A DNA stretch of 64,000 bases, from contig JAWLBX010000012.1 of assembly GCA_041687435.1 (NCBI GenBank), positions 1-64,000 of the forward strand, given 5' to 3'. The DNA is from JACKII01 sp041687435 (GTDB taxonomy: Bacteria > Pseudomonadota > Alphaproteobacteria > Bin95). Of this stretch, positions 18,407 to 26,009 are shown piece after piece. Each line of letters opens with the position of its first letter. Positions within the stretch are counted from its first letter, which is position 1. A model generated the notes under the pieces. The model saw only the letters and a program-made list of their open reading frames with translations, ran no database searches and had not been told where the DNA came from. The position numbers and the translations under genes are program-made.

Positions 18407-19489
18407 ATGGAAATCTGGTCGAGCGGCGTACCGGCCCCGCGTGGCATTCTGCATGTCGCCCGGGATATGGAAGAAAACGGCTGGGACGGCCTGGCCGTTG
18501 TCGACTCGCAAAACCTTGCGGCCGACCCGTTCGTTGCCCTGGCCATGGCCGCCACCGTGACCGACAGGCTGAAACTCGGCACCGCCGTCTCCAACTCGGT
18601 AACGCGGCAGGCCGCCGTACTGGCGTCGGCCGCGGCGACCGTGCACAGCGTCAGCCACGGGCGGATGGTTCTGGGGATTGGCCGGGGCGATTCCGCACTG
18701 GCGCACCTGGGCCGCGCCCCATCGCGTCTGGGCCCGTTCGAGCGCTATCTGAGGCATTTGCAAGCGTACCTGTCCGGTCAGGAGGTTCCGTTCGCCGAGC
18801 TGACAGACCTGCCGGAAAGCGTCGCGCCGCCGGTGGCGGAATTGGATCTGGCGCACGCGCCGGCAGCAAGCCGGATCGGCTGGATCGGCCCTTCGCGCAA
18901 GCGTGACGGCAAAGTCCCGGTGGAGGTTGCGGCGACCGGTCCGAAAGTCATCGCCGCCGCCGCCCGGCAGGGTGACCGGGTGATGTTCGCGCTCGGCGCT
19001 GTTCCGGACCGTATTCGTTGGGGCATGGAGGTCGCCCGCACCGCACGCAAGGACGCCGGGTTGGACCCCGACGCCATTGATTTCGGCGCTTATGTGCCCT
19101 GCGCCTGTCACACAGACCCGGCTACCGCGCGCGACTTGGTGCGCGGTGGCCTGACCGTGGCGGCTCGGTTCGCCATCATGCATGGCAAGACTGCCGGGCC
19201 GATCTCGGAAGAAAGCGAGAAGGTCATGCGAACGCTGCGCGATTCCTACGACATGGAAAAGCATACCCACGGTGATTCGGCGCAGGCGAGCGTATTGACG
19301 CCGGCTTTCATCGACGAGTATGCCGCTGTTGGCACGCCCGACCAAGTGCTGGCGCGGCTGCAAGCGTTGAAGGCGCTTGGCCTCAGCAAGGTGGTGCTGA
19401 ACGGCAGTTGGCGTAACGCAGCCGGCGAGGAAGGCCCATTTTCCAAGCGGCTGGTGGAAACCGAGGTGCTGCCACACCTGCGGGGATGA
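18407..19489 (+). CDS. LLM-class flavin-dependent oxidoreductase (F420/FMN type)
   Basis: This 360-residue TIM-barrel enzyme belongs to the luciferase-like monooxygenase superfamily. Signatures are GWDGLAVVDSQNLAADPFVALA and a beta strand with LKLGTAVSN. The motif VHSVSHGRMVLGIGRGDS binds the flavin phosphate. Members closest in pattern are the Mer-like 5,10-methylenetetrahydromethanopterin reductase-type proteins of proteobacteria, which use FMN or F420. GGAAGGAAAT at 18391-18400 sits 6 bases before the chosen ATG. It is convergent with the enoyl-CoA hydratase gene across a hairpin. Confidence 0.9.
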   Translation: MEIWSSGVPAPRGILHVARDMEENGWDGLAVVDSQNLAADPFVALAMAATVTDRLKLGTAVSNSVTRQAAVLASAAATVHSVSHGRMVLGIGRGDSALAHLGRAPSRLGPFERYLRHLQAYLSGQEVPFAELTDLPESVAPPVAELDLAHAPAASRIGWIGPSRKRDGKVPVEVAATGPKVIAAAARQGDRVMFALGAVPDRIRWGMEVARTARKDAGLDPDAIDFGAYVPCACHTDPATARDLVRGGLTVAARFAIMHGKTAGPISEESEKVMRTLRDSYDMEKHTHGDSAQASVLTPAFIDEYAAVGTPDQVLARLQALKALGLSKVVLNGSWRNAAGEEGPFSKRLVETEVLPHLRG

Positions 19490-19496
19490 GGCCCGA

Positions 19497-19526
19497 CCGC
19501 CCGCCTGCAATGCAGCAGGCGGGCGG
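19497..19526. terminator. Hairpin between convergent genes
   Basis: A perfect 12-base-pair inverted repeat (CCGCCCGCCTGC and its complement) with a 6-base loop lies 7 bases after the LLM stop and 8 bases before the enoyl-CoA hydratase stop. No T-run follows on either strand, so it may act as a weak bidirectional terminator or as a 3'-end stabiliser. Confidence 0.55.
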
Positions 19527-19534
19527 CAAACCTG

Positions 19535-20311
19535 TTAGCGGCCCTTCCAGTTCGGGGTGCGGCGCTCGGTCATGGCGGCGACGCCTTCCTTGAAGTCCTC
19601 GGTCTGGCGCAACTGCTCCTGGATGGACAGTTCATGATCGGTCGCCGCCTTCACGCGGTCGGCAAGGTCGCGGCGCATGGTTTTGCGGGTTTCCATGATG
19701 CTGATCGGCGAGCACTCGGCGATCTCCGTCGCCAGGCCGATGGCGGTCTCGCGCAGCTTATCCATTGGCACCAGCACGTCTGCCAAGCCCATGGCGTAGG
19801 CCTGCTCGCCATTGTAGCGGCGGGAGGTGTAGAACATCATTTCCGCCTTCGTCTTGCCGATCACCTCCGGCAGGGTCACGGTCAGGCCAAAGCCCGGATG
19901 GAAGCCCAGCCGGGTGAAGTTGGCGGAAAAACGCGCCTCGGGTGCTGCCACCCGGAAATCCGGCACCAGCGCCAGGCCGAGGCCGCCGCCGATTGCTGCC
20001 CCCTGGATCGCGCCGACAATCGGCTTGGGCGTGCGGAACAGGCGGACGGCTTCCTGGTACAGGTGGCCGCCGCGCGGTTTCGCATCCTTCACCGGAGCAT
20101 TGAAATTGGCGCCGGCACAGAAATTCTTGCCGGCAGCGCACAGCACAATAGCCCGGCAAGCGTTGTCTTCGGCCAGATCCTCAAAACATTCGGCCAACGC
20201 CTCGATCAGGTCGTAGTCGAAAAAATTGTTCGGCGGCCGCTGGATTTCCGCGACGGCCACGTAGTTGTCGAGGGTGACGCTGAGGTCGGTGTAGTTGCCA
20301 TAGCTGGCCAT
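19535..20311 (-). CDS. Enoyl-CoA hydratase/isomerase family protein
   Basis: This 258-residue crotonase-fold protein hydrates or rearranges enoyl-CoA thioesters. Oxyanion-hole segments are present (GKNFCAGANFNAP and QGAAIGGGLGLALVPDFRVA). The first catalytic Glu of canonical hydratases is not evident; the region after the second oxyanion Gly reads ARFSANFTRLGFHPGFG, closer to isomerase or dehalogenase-type members. It is the last gene of a minus-strand run with two acyl-CoA dehydrogenases upstream (28 bases separate it from the nearer one), which fits side-chain or aromatic-acid beta-oxidation. Confidence 0.92.
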   Translation of the reverse strand: MASYGNYTDLSVTLDNYVAVAEIQRPPNNFFDYDLIEALAECFEDLAEDNACRAIVLCAAGKNFCAGANFNAPVKDAKPRGGHLYQEAVRLFRTPKPIVGAIQGAAIGGGLGLALVPDFRVAAPEARFSANFTRLGFHPGFGLTVTLPEVIGKTKAEMMFYTSRRYNGEQAYAMGLADVLVPMDKLRETAIGLATEIAECSPISIMETRKTMRRDLADRVKAATDHELSIQEQLRQTEDFKEGVAAMTERRTPNWKGR

Positions 20312-20339
20312 TGGGTCGTTTCCTTTATGTTAGCGTAGG

Positions 20340-21503
20340 TTAGCGCAGGCCGAGGCCGCGGGCGATAATGCCGTTCAGGATTTCGGTGGTGCCGCCCTGG
20401 ATGGTCAGCTTCGGCGCGATGGTGGTGGCGAATTCCAGCACATGCTGGAACGAGGCCATGTTGGTGGGGTCCGGATCGACGAAGGCGGCCAGGTCGCGGG
20501 CCCTGGCCGGCAGCGCCTGCTCCCACAACGTGCCGAGGTTCTTGACGATGGAGCCCTGCAGGGTCGGCTCCAGCCCCTCCGCCAGCATGCCGTTGACCGA
20601 GACGGACATGCGCCGCAGCGTGTGCAGTTGCGCCACAAGCCGGCCGATACCCTCCGCCCCGCGCAGGTCGGGCTGCTGGCCCAGGACGCGCACCAGTTCG
20701 GTCAGGATGTAGAAGGTCTCGAGGAAGCGTTCCGGCCCGCTGCGCTCATAGGCCAGTTCGCTGGTCGCCTGCTTCCAGGCCTGCCCGGGCTCGCCCATCA
20801 CGTACTTGTCTTCGACGAAGGCATCGTCAAACACCACCTCGTTGAATTCGTGCCGGCCGACCATGTTGATGACCGGGTTGATGGTGATGCCCGGCGTTTT
20901 CATGTTGACCACGAACTGGGTCAGCCCCTCGCGCCGGTTCTCCTTAGAGGGGGGCGCGGTGCGGAACAGGCCGATCATGTAGTCGGCATTGTGCGCGTTC
21001 GAGGTCCAGATTTTGGCGCCGTTCACCAGATAGCCGCCGTCGGTCTTGGTCGCGCGCGTGGTGGCACCGAACAGGTCGGAGCCGGAGCCCGGCTCGCTCA
21101 TCCCGATGCAGAAGGTGCAGTCGCCCGAGACAATTCTCGGCAGGATCTCGTTCTGCACGTCGACGTGCCCGTACTTCATGATGGTCGGGCCGGACTGGCG
21201 GTCTGCGGTGAAGTAGGAGCTTGTCGGCGCGCTGACCGCGCGGAATTCCTCCGTGATCACATAGCGGTCCAGAAAGCTGCGTTCCTGCCCGCCGAACTTT
21301 TTCGGCCAGGTGATGCCAATCCAGCCCTTGGCGGCGACGCGCTTGGCGAACGGGCGGTTGAAGCTGGAGGCCTCGTCCTTGTCCAACGGGTCGAAGGTGC
21401 CCGCGGCAATTTCCTCGTTCAGGAAGGCCCGCACCTCCTGCCGCAACTTCTCGCATTCGGGCGGCAGGCGGATGGGGTCGAATTGAAGAACGGAAGCGGT
21501 CAT
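20340..21503 (-). CDS. Acyl-CoA dehydrogenase, subunit-like copy 1
   Basis: This 387-residue protein has an N-terminal helical domain, the FAD/substrate strand CIGMSEPGSGSDLFGATTRA, the WTSNAHNADYMI segment and a C-terminal IQGGTTEILNGIIARGLGLR. In medium-chain enzymes the catalytic Glu precedes the matching Gly-Thr pair; here that position is Gly, so the base must come from elsewhere or the protein works with a partner. The adjacent upstream gene encodes a second, divergent dehydrogenase 27 bases away. Paired unlike dehydrogenases form alpha2beta2 enzymes in actinobacterial steroid side-chain catabolism. Assignment to that class is inference. Confidence 0.93.
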   Translation of the reverse strand: MTASVLQFDPIRLPPECEKLRQEVRAFLNEEIAAGTFDPLDKDEASSFNRPFAKRVAAKGWIGITWPKKFGGQERSFLDRYVITEEFRAVSAPTSSYFTADRQSGPTIMKYGHVDVQNEILPRIVSGDCTFCIGMSEPGSGSDLFGATTRATKTDGGYLVNGAKIWTSNAHNADYMIGLFRTAPPSKENRREGLTQFVVNMKTPGITINPVINMVGRHEFNEVVFDDAFVEDKYVMGEPGQAWKQATSELAYERSGPERFLETFYILTELVRVLGQQPDLRGAEGIGRLVAQLHTLRRMSVSVNGMLAEGLEPTLQGSIVKNLGTLWEQALPARARDLAAFVDPDPTNMASFQHVLEFATTIAPKLTIQGGTTEILNGIIARGLGLR

Positions 21504-21530
21504 GGTGTGTAATCCTTTGTCTTCAATTTG

Positions 21531-22598
21531 TCAGCGCGATGCCACGAGCGGCCAGACCGCATCCGCGCCGTTCCGCGCCACGGTTTCGCCCAAACGGACG
21601 GCCCAGGCGCTTTCGCTGCCGAACTCGTCCCGCCAGGCCCAGAGCCGCTGGGTGAAGCGGTGCAGCACGTGTTCCTGCGTGAAGCCGATGGCGCCGTGCG
21701 CCTGATGAGCGATGGCCGCGCCCTGGCCCGCCGCCTCGCCACAGCGGATCTTGGCGCCGGCGATCTCCAGCAGCATCTCGTCGCCCGCCAGGCCGTCGCC
21801 GTTTGCAATTGCATCCGCCGCCGAGCGGGAGGCCGCCGCCGCTGCCGCCGCCTCGCACGCCAGACGCGAGAGGTTGTGCTGCACGGCCTGGAAGCCGCCG
21901 ATATTGCGGCCGAATGCCTTGCGCTCCTGCGCGTATTGCACGGTGATGTCGAGCGCCGTCTCCAGGGCACCGGCGATCATGACGGCGCGAGCCGCAGCCC
22001 CCATCAAGTGCAGGTCGTCGGCGCTGACGGCCGCCTGCTCGCACGCCTTCGGTGTCACGCCGGCAAAATCCACCGTGCCTTGCGGGTCCAGCGCGATGGT
22101 CAGGCCGGGCTCGATCCGGCAATCGGCGGCACTCACCAGCACGACATGCGCCGCCTCGCCCCGATAGGCGACGGCAACGATATGGTCGGTCTCGCCCGCG
22201 AACGGGATTTGCCTGGCCGTGCCAGAGAGCCGGCCATCGGCGTCCAACTCGATCCGGTCCTTCGCCCGTTGCGGTGCGACGGCCATCGGGCCGGAGGGAC
22301 AGGTGATGCGAGCCTTCTCCAGCAGCCAGCCGGCCAGCAGCGTCTCCGCCAGTGGCACCGGGACGGCATAGTTGCCGGCAACGTGCAGCACGTCGAAGCC
22401 GTCGAGAATGTCGGCGCCGGCACCGCCGATCTCATCCGACACCCAGGTCAGGGTCAGGCCAGATTCCTCCAGCGAATTCCAAAGGGTTTGTTTCCAGCTT
22501 TCGTCCTTTGTGCTGTTCAGGGTTTGCGGGTCGCAGCGGTCGCGGAAAATCCGCTGTGCGGTATCGACGATGATCGTGTCCCGATCAGTCATGCTCAT
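21531..22598 (-). CDS. Acyl-CoA dehydrogenase, subunit-like copy 2
   Basis: This 355-residue protein is shorter than a canonical dehydrogenase (about 380) and carries a diverged FAD-binding middle region. The C-terminal helical bundle is recognisable: RKAFGRNIGGFQAVQHNLSR and AHQAHGAIGFTQEHVLHRFT. The Glu of the last segment is typical of the second subunit of heteromeric acyl-CoA dehydrogenases. It is first in the three-gene minus-strand operon with dehydrogenase copy 1 and the hydratase. Start at 22598 (MSMTDRD); an internal ATG two codons later is equally possible. Confidence 0.88.
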   Translation of the reverse strand: MSMTDRDTIIVDTAQRIFRDRCDPQTLNSTKDESWKQTLWNSLEESGLTLTWVSDEIGGAGADILDGFDVLHVAGNYAVPVPLAETLLAGWLLEKARITCPSGPMAVAPQRAKDRIELDADGRLSGTARQIPFAGETDHIVAVAYRGEAAHVVLVSAADCRIEPGLTIALDPQGTVDFAGVTPKACEQAAVSADDLHLMGAAARAVMIAGALETALDITVQYAQERKAFGRNIGGFQAVQHNLSRLACEAAAAAAASRSAADAIANGDGLAGDEMLLEIAGAKIRCGEAAGQGAAIAHQAHGAIGFTQEHVLHRFTQRLWAWRDEFGSESAWAVRLGETVARNGADAVWPLVASR

Positions 22599-22784
22599 TT
22601 AGCCTTCATGCCTTGCGTGGGGCGGATTGCGGCAATCCTAGCCGCACAATGCACCGAACTGCCAGAGCCAGATTTCCAGCGACAGAGTTTTACGGTCATA
22701 GCCGCCGCGCACCCTGTCCGCTTGTTGCGCGCCAGCGAATGTACTACGTGTTCGCCAACCACCCGCAGGGCCAAAGGATGGACG

Positions 22785-22847
22785 ATGACTGAAACAGCTT
22801 CCGACAGACTTTCCGCCCTTGCAACCGCACAGAATGAAAGCGTTTAG
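22785..22847 (+). CDS. 20-codon leader or severed N-terminus in frame with the NadQ-like gene
   Basis: An ATG at 22785 has a good Shine-Dalgarno (AAAGGA, 22773-22778) and encodes MTETASDRLSALATAQNESV before a TAG at 22845. The TAG lies in the same frame as the downstream regulator, only one codon (CCG) before its ATG. The better ribosome site belongs to this short frame. It could be a translated leader coupled to the regulator, or the true N-terminus separated by a nonsense mutation; the removed part lies outside the conserved fold. Confidence 0.45.
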   Translation: MTETASDRLSALATAQNESV

Positions 22848-22850
22848 CCG

Positions 22851-23849
22851 ATGGCGGCTGCACCTCCGCCGTCATCGGTCGAGGCCGAAAGCCGGGTCCG
22901 GGTCGACCTGACCGCGGTCGTAGTCGCCGTGGATGCGGGCGAGCCATATTTCCTGACCGTGAATACGGAAACGCCCCCCGGGGTCGCCCTGCCCTCCGGC
23001 CCGTTGGTACCCGGCCATCATACCCTGCAGGCAGGCCTTCGCGAATGGGTGGAGGCGCAGACCAAGTGCCGGCTGGGCTATATCGAACAGCTATATACAT
23101 TTGGCGACCGCATCGCGATCCTGACCGTGGACCGGGACCCGGCCGATGAGCATCGCGCCATTTCCATCGCCTACCTAGCTCTGGTCTCCATGCCGGCTGA
23201 ACGGCTGGAGGCGCAAGCGCGCTGGACCTCCTGGTATTCGCTGTTTCCCTGGGAAGACCAGCGCAATGGCGAGCCGGAGGCGCTGCGCCGTTTGCGGCGG
23301 CAACTGCTGGACCACAGCCAGACCCTGCCGCCCGCGCGCCGCAATTCCTGGCTGGAGCGCCTGGAACTCACCTATGCCACTGGCCGCCTGCCGTGGGATG
23401 AAGAACGCACGCTGGAACGCTATGAACTGCTGTATGGCGCCGGCTTGGTGGCCGAAGCCTACACCGACCGGGGCAAGCCCGCACCCGACCTTCCGCCTCT
23501 GATTCATGGCGTGCCGCTTGCCGCCGACCATCGCCGGATCGCCGCCACCGGCATCAGCCGCCTGCGCGCCAAAATCAAATACCGCCCGGTGCTGTTCGAG
23601 CTGATGCCGCCGGAATTCACGCTGTCGCAGTTACAAAAAACGGCGGAGGCGCTCTCCGGCATCGCGCTGCACAAACAGAATTTCCGCCGGCTGGTGGAAG
23701 CGCAGAACCTGGTGGAGGAAACCGGCGGGATCGCGACCGATACGGGCGGACGGCCCGCCAAACTGATGCGGTTCCGCGAGGACGTGCTGCTGGAGCGGCC
23801 GTCACCCGGCTTGCGTGTCGGGGCCGGCCGCCGCATGGGCTTGGCCTGA
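22851..23849 (+). CDS. nadQ: Nudix-like/winged-helix regulator of NAD synthesis (COG4111, NadQ type)
   Basis: This 332-residue protein has an N-terminal Nudix-like fold (about residues 15-160) followed by a winged-helix region (about 220-310: FELMPPEFTLSQLQKTAEALSG and the HKQNFRRLVEAQNLV recognition region). The Nudix box region reads GLREWVEAQT, which lacks the full REUxEE catalytic set, so ligand sensing rather than hydrolysis is expected. This architecture next to nadA is the COG4111 family, described as the alphaproteobacterial NAD-biosynthesis repressor NadQ. Two copies of a TGCTCA-N3-TGAGCA-like palindrome lie upstream of nadA. The ATG at 22851 follows an in-frame stop and has only a weak ribosome site. 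Confidence 0.75.
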   Translation: MAAAPPPSSVEAESRVRVDLTAVVVAVDAGEPYFLTVNTETPPGVALPSGPLVPGHHTLQAGLREWVEAQTKCRLGYIEQLYTFGDRIAILTVDRDPADEHRAISIAYLALVSMPAERLEAQARWTSWYSLFPWEDQRNGEPEALRRLRRQLLDHSQTLPPARRNSWLERLELTYATGRLPWDEERTLERYELLYGAGLVAEAYTDRGKPAPDLPPLIHGVPLAADHRRIAATGISRLRAKIKYRPVLFELMPPEFTLSQLQKTAEALSGIALHKQNFRRLVEAQNLVEETGGIATDTGGRPAKLMRFREDVLLERPSPGLRVGAGRRMGLA

Positions 23850-23906
23850 GCCAGCCGGTTTTCCGACCGGCATCCTGCGCTTTTTCTCAATTGGAGCAAA
23901 AGATTC

Positions 23907-23934
23907 TTGACACTTTCGTGTCAGACCCTATTCT
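23907..23934 (+). promoter_or_regulatory. Candidate sigma-70 promoter for nadA-nadC
   Basis: TTGACA (23907-23912) and TATTCT (23929-23934) are separated by 16 bases, close to consensus. A GACAC-N4-GTGTC palindrome overlaps the -35 box. The predicted transcription start near 23941 places both candidate NadQ operators in the early transcribed region, where a bound repressor would block initiation or elongation. Confidence 0.6.
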
Positions 23935-23946
23935 CCGCATCAGTAA

Positions 23947-23961
23947 TGCTCAAAAAGAGCA
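23947..23961. promoter_or_regulatory. Candidate NadQ operator, site 1
   Basis: TGCTCA-AAA-AGAGCA, embedded in a perfect ATGCTC-N5-GAGCAT palindrome (23946-23962), lies about 6 bases after the predicted transcription start. It shares 11 of its 12 half-site bases with site 2. Confidence 0.6.
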
Positions 23962-24008
23962 TATCCTGTGCCATGCGCAAAGCAATGAGCGGTTTTTTGA
24001 GCAATAAA

Positions 24009-24023
24009 TGCTCATCTTGAGCA
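24009..24023. promoter_or_regulatory. Candidate NadQ operator, site 2
   Basis: TGCTCA-TCT-TGAGCA is a perfect 6-base inverted repeat ending 13 bases before the nadA ATG. An extra TGAGCA at 23998-24003 makes an overlapping palindrome with the left half-site (TGAGCA-N5-TGCTCA), so three half-sites cluster here. The distance between sites 1 and 2 is 62 bases, about six helical turns, so a repressor could contact both on one DNA face. Confidence 0.6.
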
Positions 24024-24036
24024 AAAGGAACGCCCC

Positions 24037-25059
24037 ATGCAAACCCTCACCACCAACCGCAGCCCCGACCGTTTGCCCTTCACGCCGGAGATCGAAGCGC
24101 GCACCGCGCCGATCTACGACCGGTTGAAGGACCAGATACCCAGCGTCGAGTGGCAGCTGTTCGCGCCCGAGATCGACGCCATCAACCGGCTGAAGCGCGA
24201 GCGTAACGCCATCGTCCTCGCCCACAACTATCAGTCGCCGGAGATCTTTCACGGCGTCGCCGATATCGTCGGCGACTCGCTGGCGCTGGCCCGCGAGGCG
24301 GCAAAGTCGGATGCGGACGTGATCGTGCTGGCCGGCGTGCACTTCATGGCGGAAACAGCCAAGCTGGTGAACCCGGAGAAGATCGTGCTGATGCCGGACA
24401 TGGAGGCCGGCTGCTCGCTCGCCGCCTCGATCACCGGCCAGGACGTGCGCGACCTGAAGGCAAAATATCCGGGCGTGCCTGTCGTCACCTACGTCAACAC
24501 GTCGGCCGAGGTGAAGGCCGAGTCGGATATTTGCTGCACCTCCGGCAATGTGGTGAAGGTGATCGAGTCGCTGGGCGTGCCCCGTGTGCTCTGCATTCCG
24601 GACGAGTATCTGGCCAACTACGTCGCCACCAAGACGGACGTTGAAATCCTTTCCTGGAAGGGCAAGTGCGAGGTGCACGAGGAGTTCACGGCCGACGACA
24701 TCAACCTGTTCCGGGAGACCATGGACGACGTGGTCGTGGTTGCCCACCCGGAATGCTCGCCGGAGGTGATTGCCGCGGCGGACTTCGCCGGCTCTACGGC
24801 GGAAATGACCAACTATGTCCGCACCCAGAAGCCGCCGCGCGTGTTGCTGCTGACGGAATGCTCCATGAGCAGCAACATCGCCGCCGAATTGCCGGAGGTG
24901 GAGTTCGTGAAATCCTGCGGTCTCTGCCCGCACATGAAGCGGATCACGCTGCCGAAAATCCGCCGCGCGCTGGAGACCATGCAGCCGGTGGTGGAGGTTG
25001 ACCCGGACGTGGCTGCCCGTGCCCGCGCCGCGGTCGAGCGCATGCTGGCCGTGGCCTGA
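24037..25059 (+). CDS. nadA: Quinolinate synthase A
   Basis: This 340-residue [4Fe-4S] enzyme condenses iminoaspartate with dihydroxyacetone phosphate to quinolinate. Three Cys-bearing segments are visible: GCSLAASI, LLTECSMSSNIAAE and CGLCPHMK (about residue 294). The LAHNYQSPEIFHGVADIVGD motif marks the family. AAAGGAA lies 7 bases before the ATG. nadC follows 13 bases after the stop. The L-aspartate oxidase gene nadB, normally between or beside them, is absent from the window, so iminoaspartate must come from a distant nadB or an aspartate dehydrogenase. Confidence 0.97.
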   Translation: MQTLTTNRSPDRLPFTPEIEARTAPIYDRLKDQIPSVEWQLFAPEIDAINRLKRERNAIVLAHNYQSPEIFHGVADIVGDSLALAREAAKSDADVIVLAGVHFMAETAKLVNPEKIVLMPDMEAGCSLAASITGQDVRDLKAKYPGVPVVTYVNTSAEVKAESDICCTSGNVVKVIESLGVPRVLCIPDEYLANYVATKTDVEILSWKGKCEVHEEFTADDINLFRETMDDVVVVAHPECSPEVIAAADFAGSTAEMTNYVRTQKPPRVLLLTECSMSSNIAAELPEVEFVKSCGLCPHMKRITLPKIRRALETMQPVVEVDPDVAARARAAVERMLAVA

Positions 25060-25072
25060 GGGGCGCCGTTTC

Positions 25073-25942
25073 ATGTCCCTTCAGACCCACGCCCTGCCCG
25101 ACCTGATGATCGAGCCCGTCGTCCGCGCCGCCCTGCTGGAAGACCTGGGCCGCGCCGGCGACATCACCACCGACGCTCTGATCCCGGATGGCCAGATGGC
25201 GGAGGCGGTCATCGCCTCCCGCAAGCCTGGCGTGGTCTCCGGCGTCACCATCGCAGCCATGGCCTTCCGACTGCTGGCGCCGGAGATGACCTGCGAGATC
25301 GTGCGGGTCGATGGCAGCCGCGTCGCGCCCGGCGACGTGGTCATGCGCATCGCCGGGCCGGGCCGCGCCATGCTCTCAGCCGAACGCACGGCGCTGAACT
25401 TCCTCTGCCACCTCTCCGGCATCGCCTCTGCGACGGCGGAGCTGGTGGAGGCCGCCAAGGGCACCAAGGCCCGTATCACCTGCACCCGCAAGACCACGCC
25501 CGGCCTGCGCTTTCTGGAGAAGGCGGCGGTCCGCGCCGGCGGCGGCGCCAACCATCGCTTCGGCCTGGATGATGCCGTGCTGATCAAGGACAACCACGTG
25601 GCGCTTGCGGGCGGCGTCGCGGTCGCGGTGCACAAGGTACGGGAGAAGGTCGGCCATCTGGTTAAGATCGAGATCGAGGTCGATACGCTCGACCAACTCC
25701 GTGACGCGATGACCGCCGCGCCGGACGCCGTGCTGCTCGACAACATGGCGCCGGACGTGCTGCGCGAGGCGGTCGGCATCGTCGATGGCCGCGCCGTGAC
25801 GGAAGCATCCGGCGGCGTGACGCTGGAGGCAGTGCCGGCCATCGCCGCCGCTGGTGTCGACCTGATCTCCGCCGGCTGGCTGACCCACAGCGCGAAAAGT
25901 CTGGACCTCGGCCTGGACATTGCAATGCACCAGACGGTCTGA
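25073..25942 (+). CDS. nadC: Nicotinate-nucleotide pyrophosphorylase (carboxylating)
   Basis: This 289-residue quinolinate phosphoribosyltransferase makes nicotinate mononucleotide from quinolinate and PRPP. Family motifs are LLEDLGRAGDITTDALIP at the start, NFLCHLSGIAT-like NFLCHLSGIASATAELV, ITCTRKTTPGLRFLEKAAV, GGGANHRFGLDDAVLIKDNH and the EVDTLDQL/LLDNM pair. The ATG at 25073, 13 bases after nadA, is chosen from the conserved N-terminus. It ends 14 bases before a strong terminator. Confidence 0.97.
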   Translation: MSLQTHALPDLMIEPVVRAALLEDLGRAGDITTDALIPDGQMAEAVIASRKPGVVSGVTIAAMAFRLLAPEMTCEIVRVDGSRVAPGDVVMRIAGPGRAMLSAERTALNFLCHLSGIASATAELVEAAKGTKARITCTRKTTPGLRFLEKAAVRAGGGANHRFGLDDAVLIKDNHVALAGGVAVAVHKVREKVGHLVKIEIEVDTLDQLRDAMTAAPDAVLLDNMAPDVLREAVGIVDGRAVTEASGGVTLEAVPAIAAAGVDLISAGWLTHSAKSLDLGLDIAMHQTV

Positions 25943-25956
25943 TCATTACCGAAAAG

Positions 25957-25997
25957 AAAGCGCCGGATGCCCACAGCGGACATCCGGCGCTTTTTTT
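25957..25997. terminator. Bidirectional rho-independent terminator
   Basis: A 10-base-pair perfect stem (GCGCCGGATG) with an 11-base loop is followed by seven T on the plus strand. The A-rich side upstream gives T's on the minus strand. It sits between the convergent nadC and tctA genes and can serve both. Confidence 0.9.
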
Positions 25998-26009
25998 GTG
26001 CCGTGCAAC

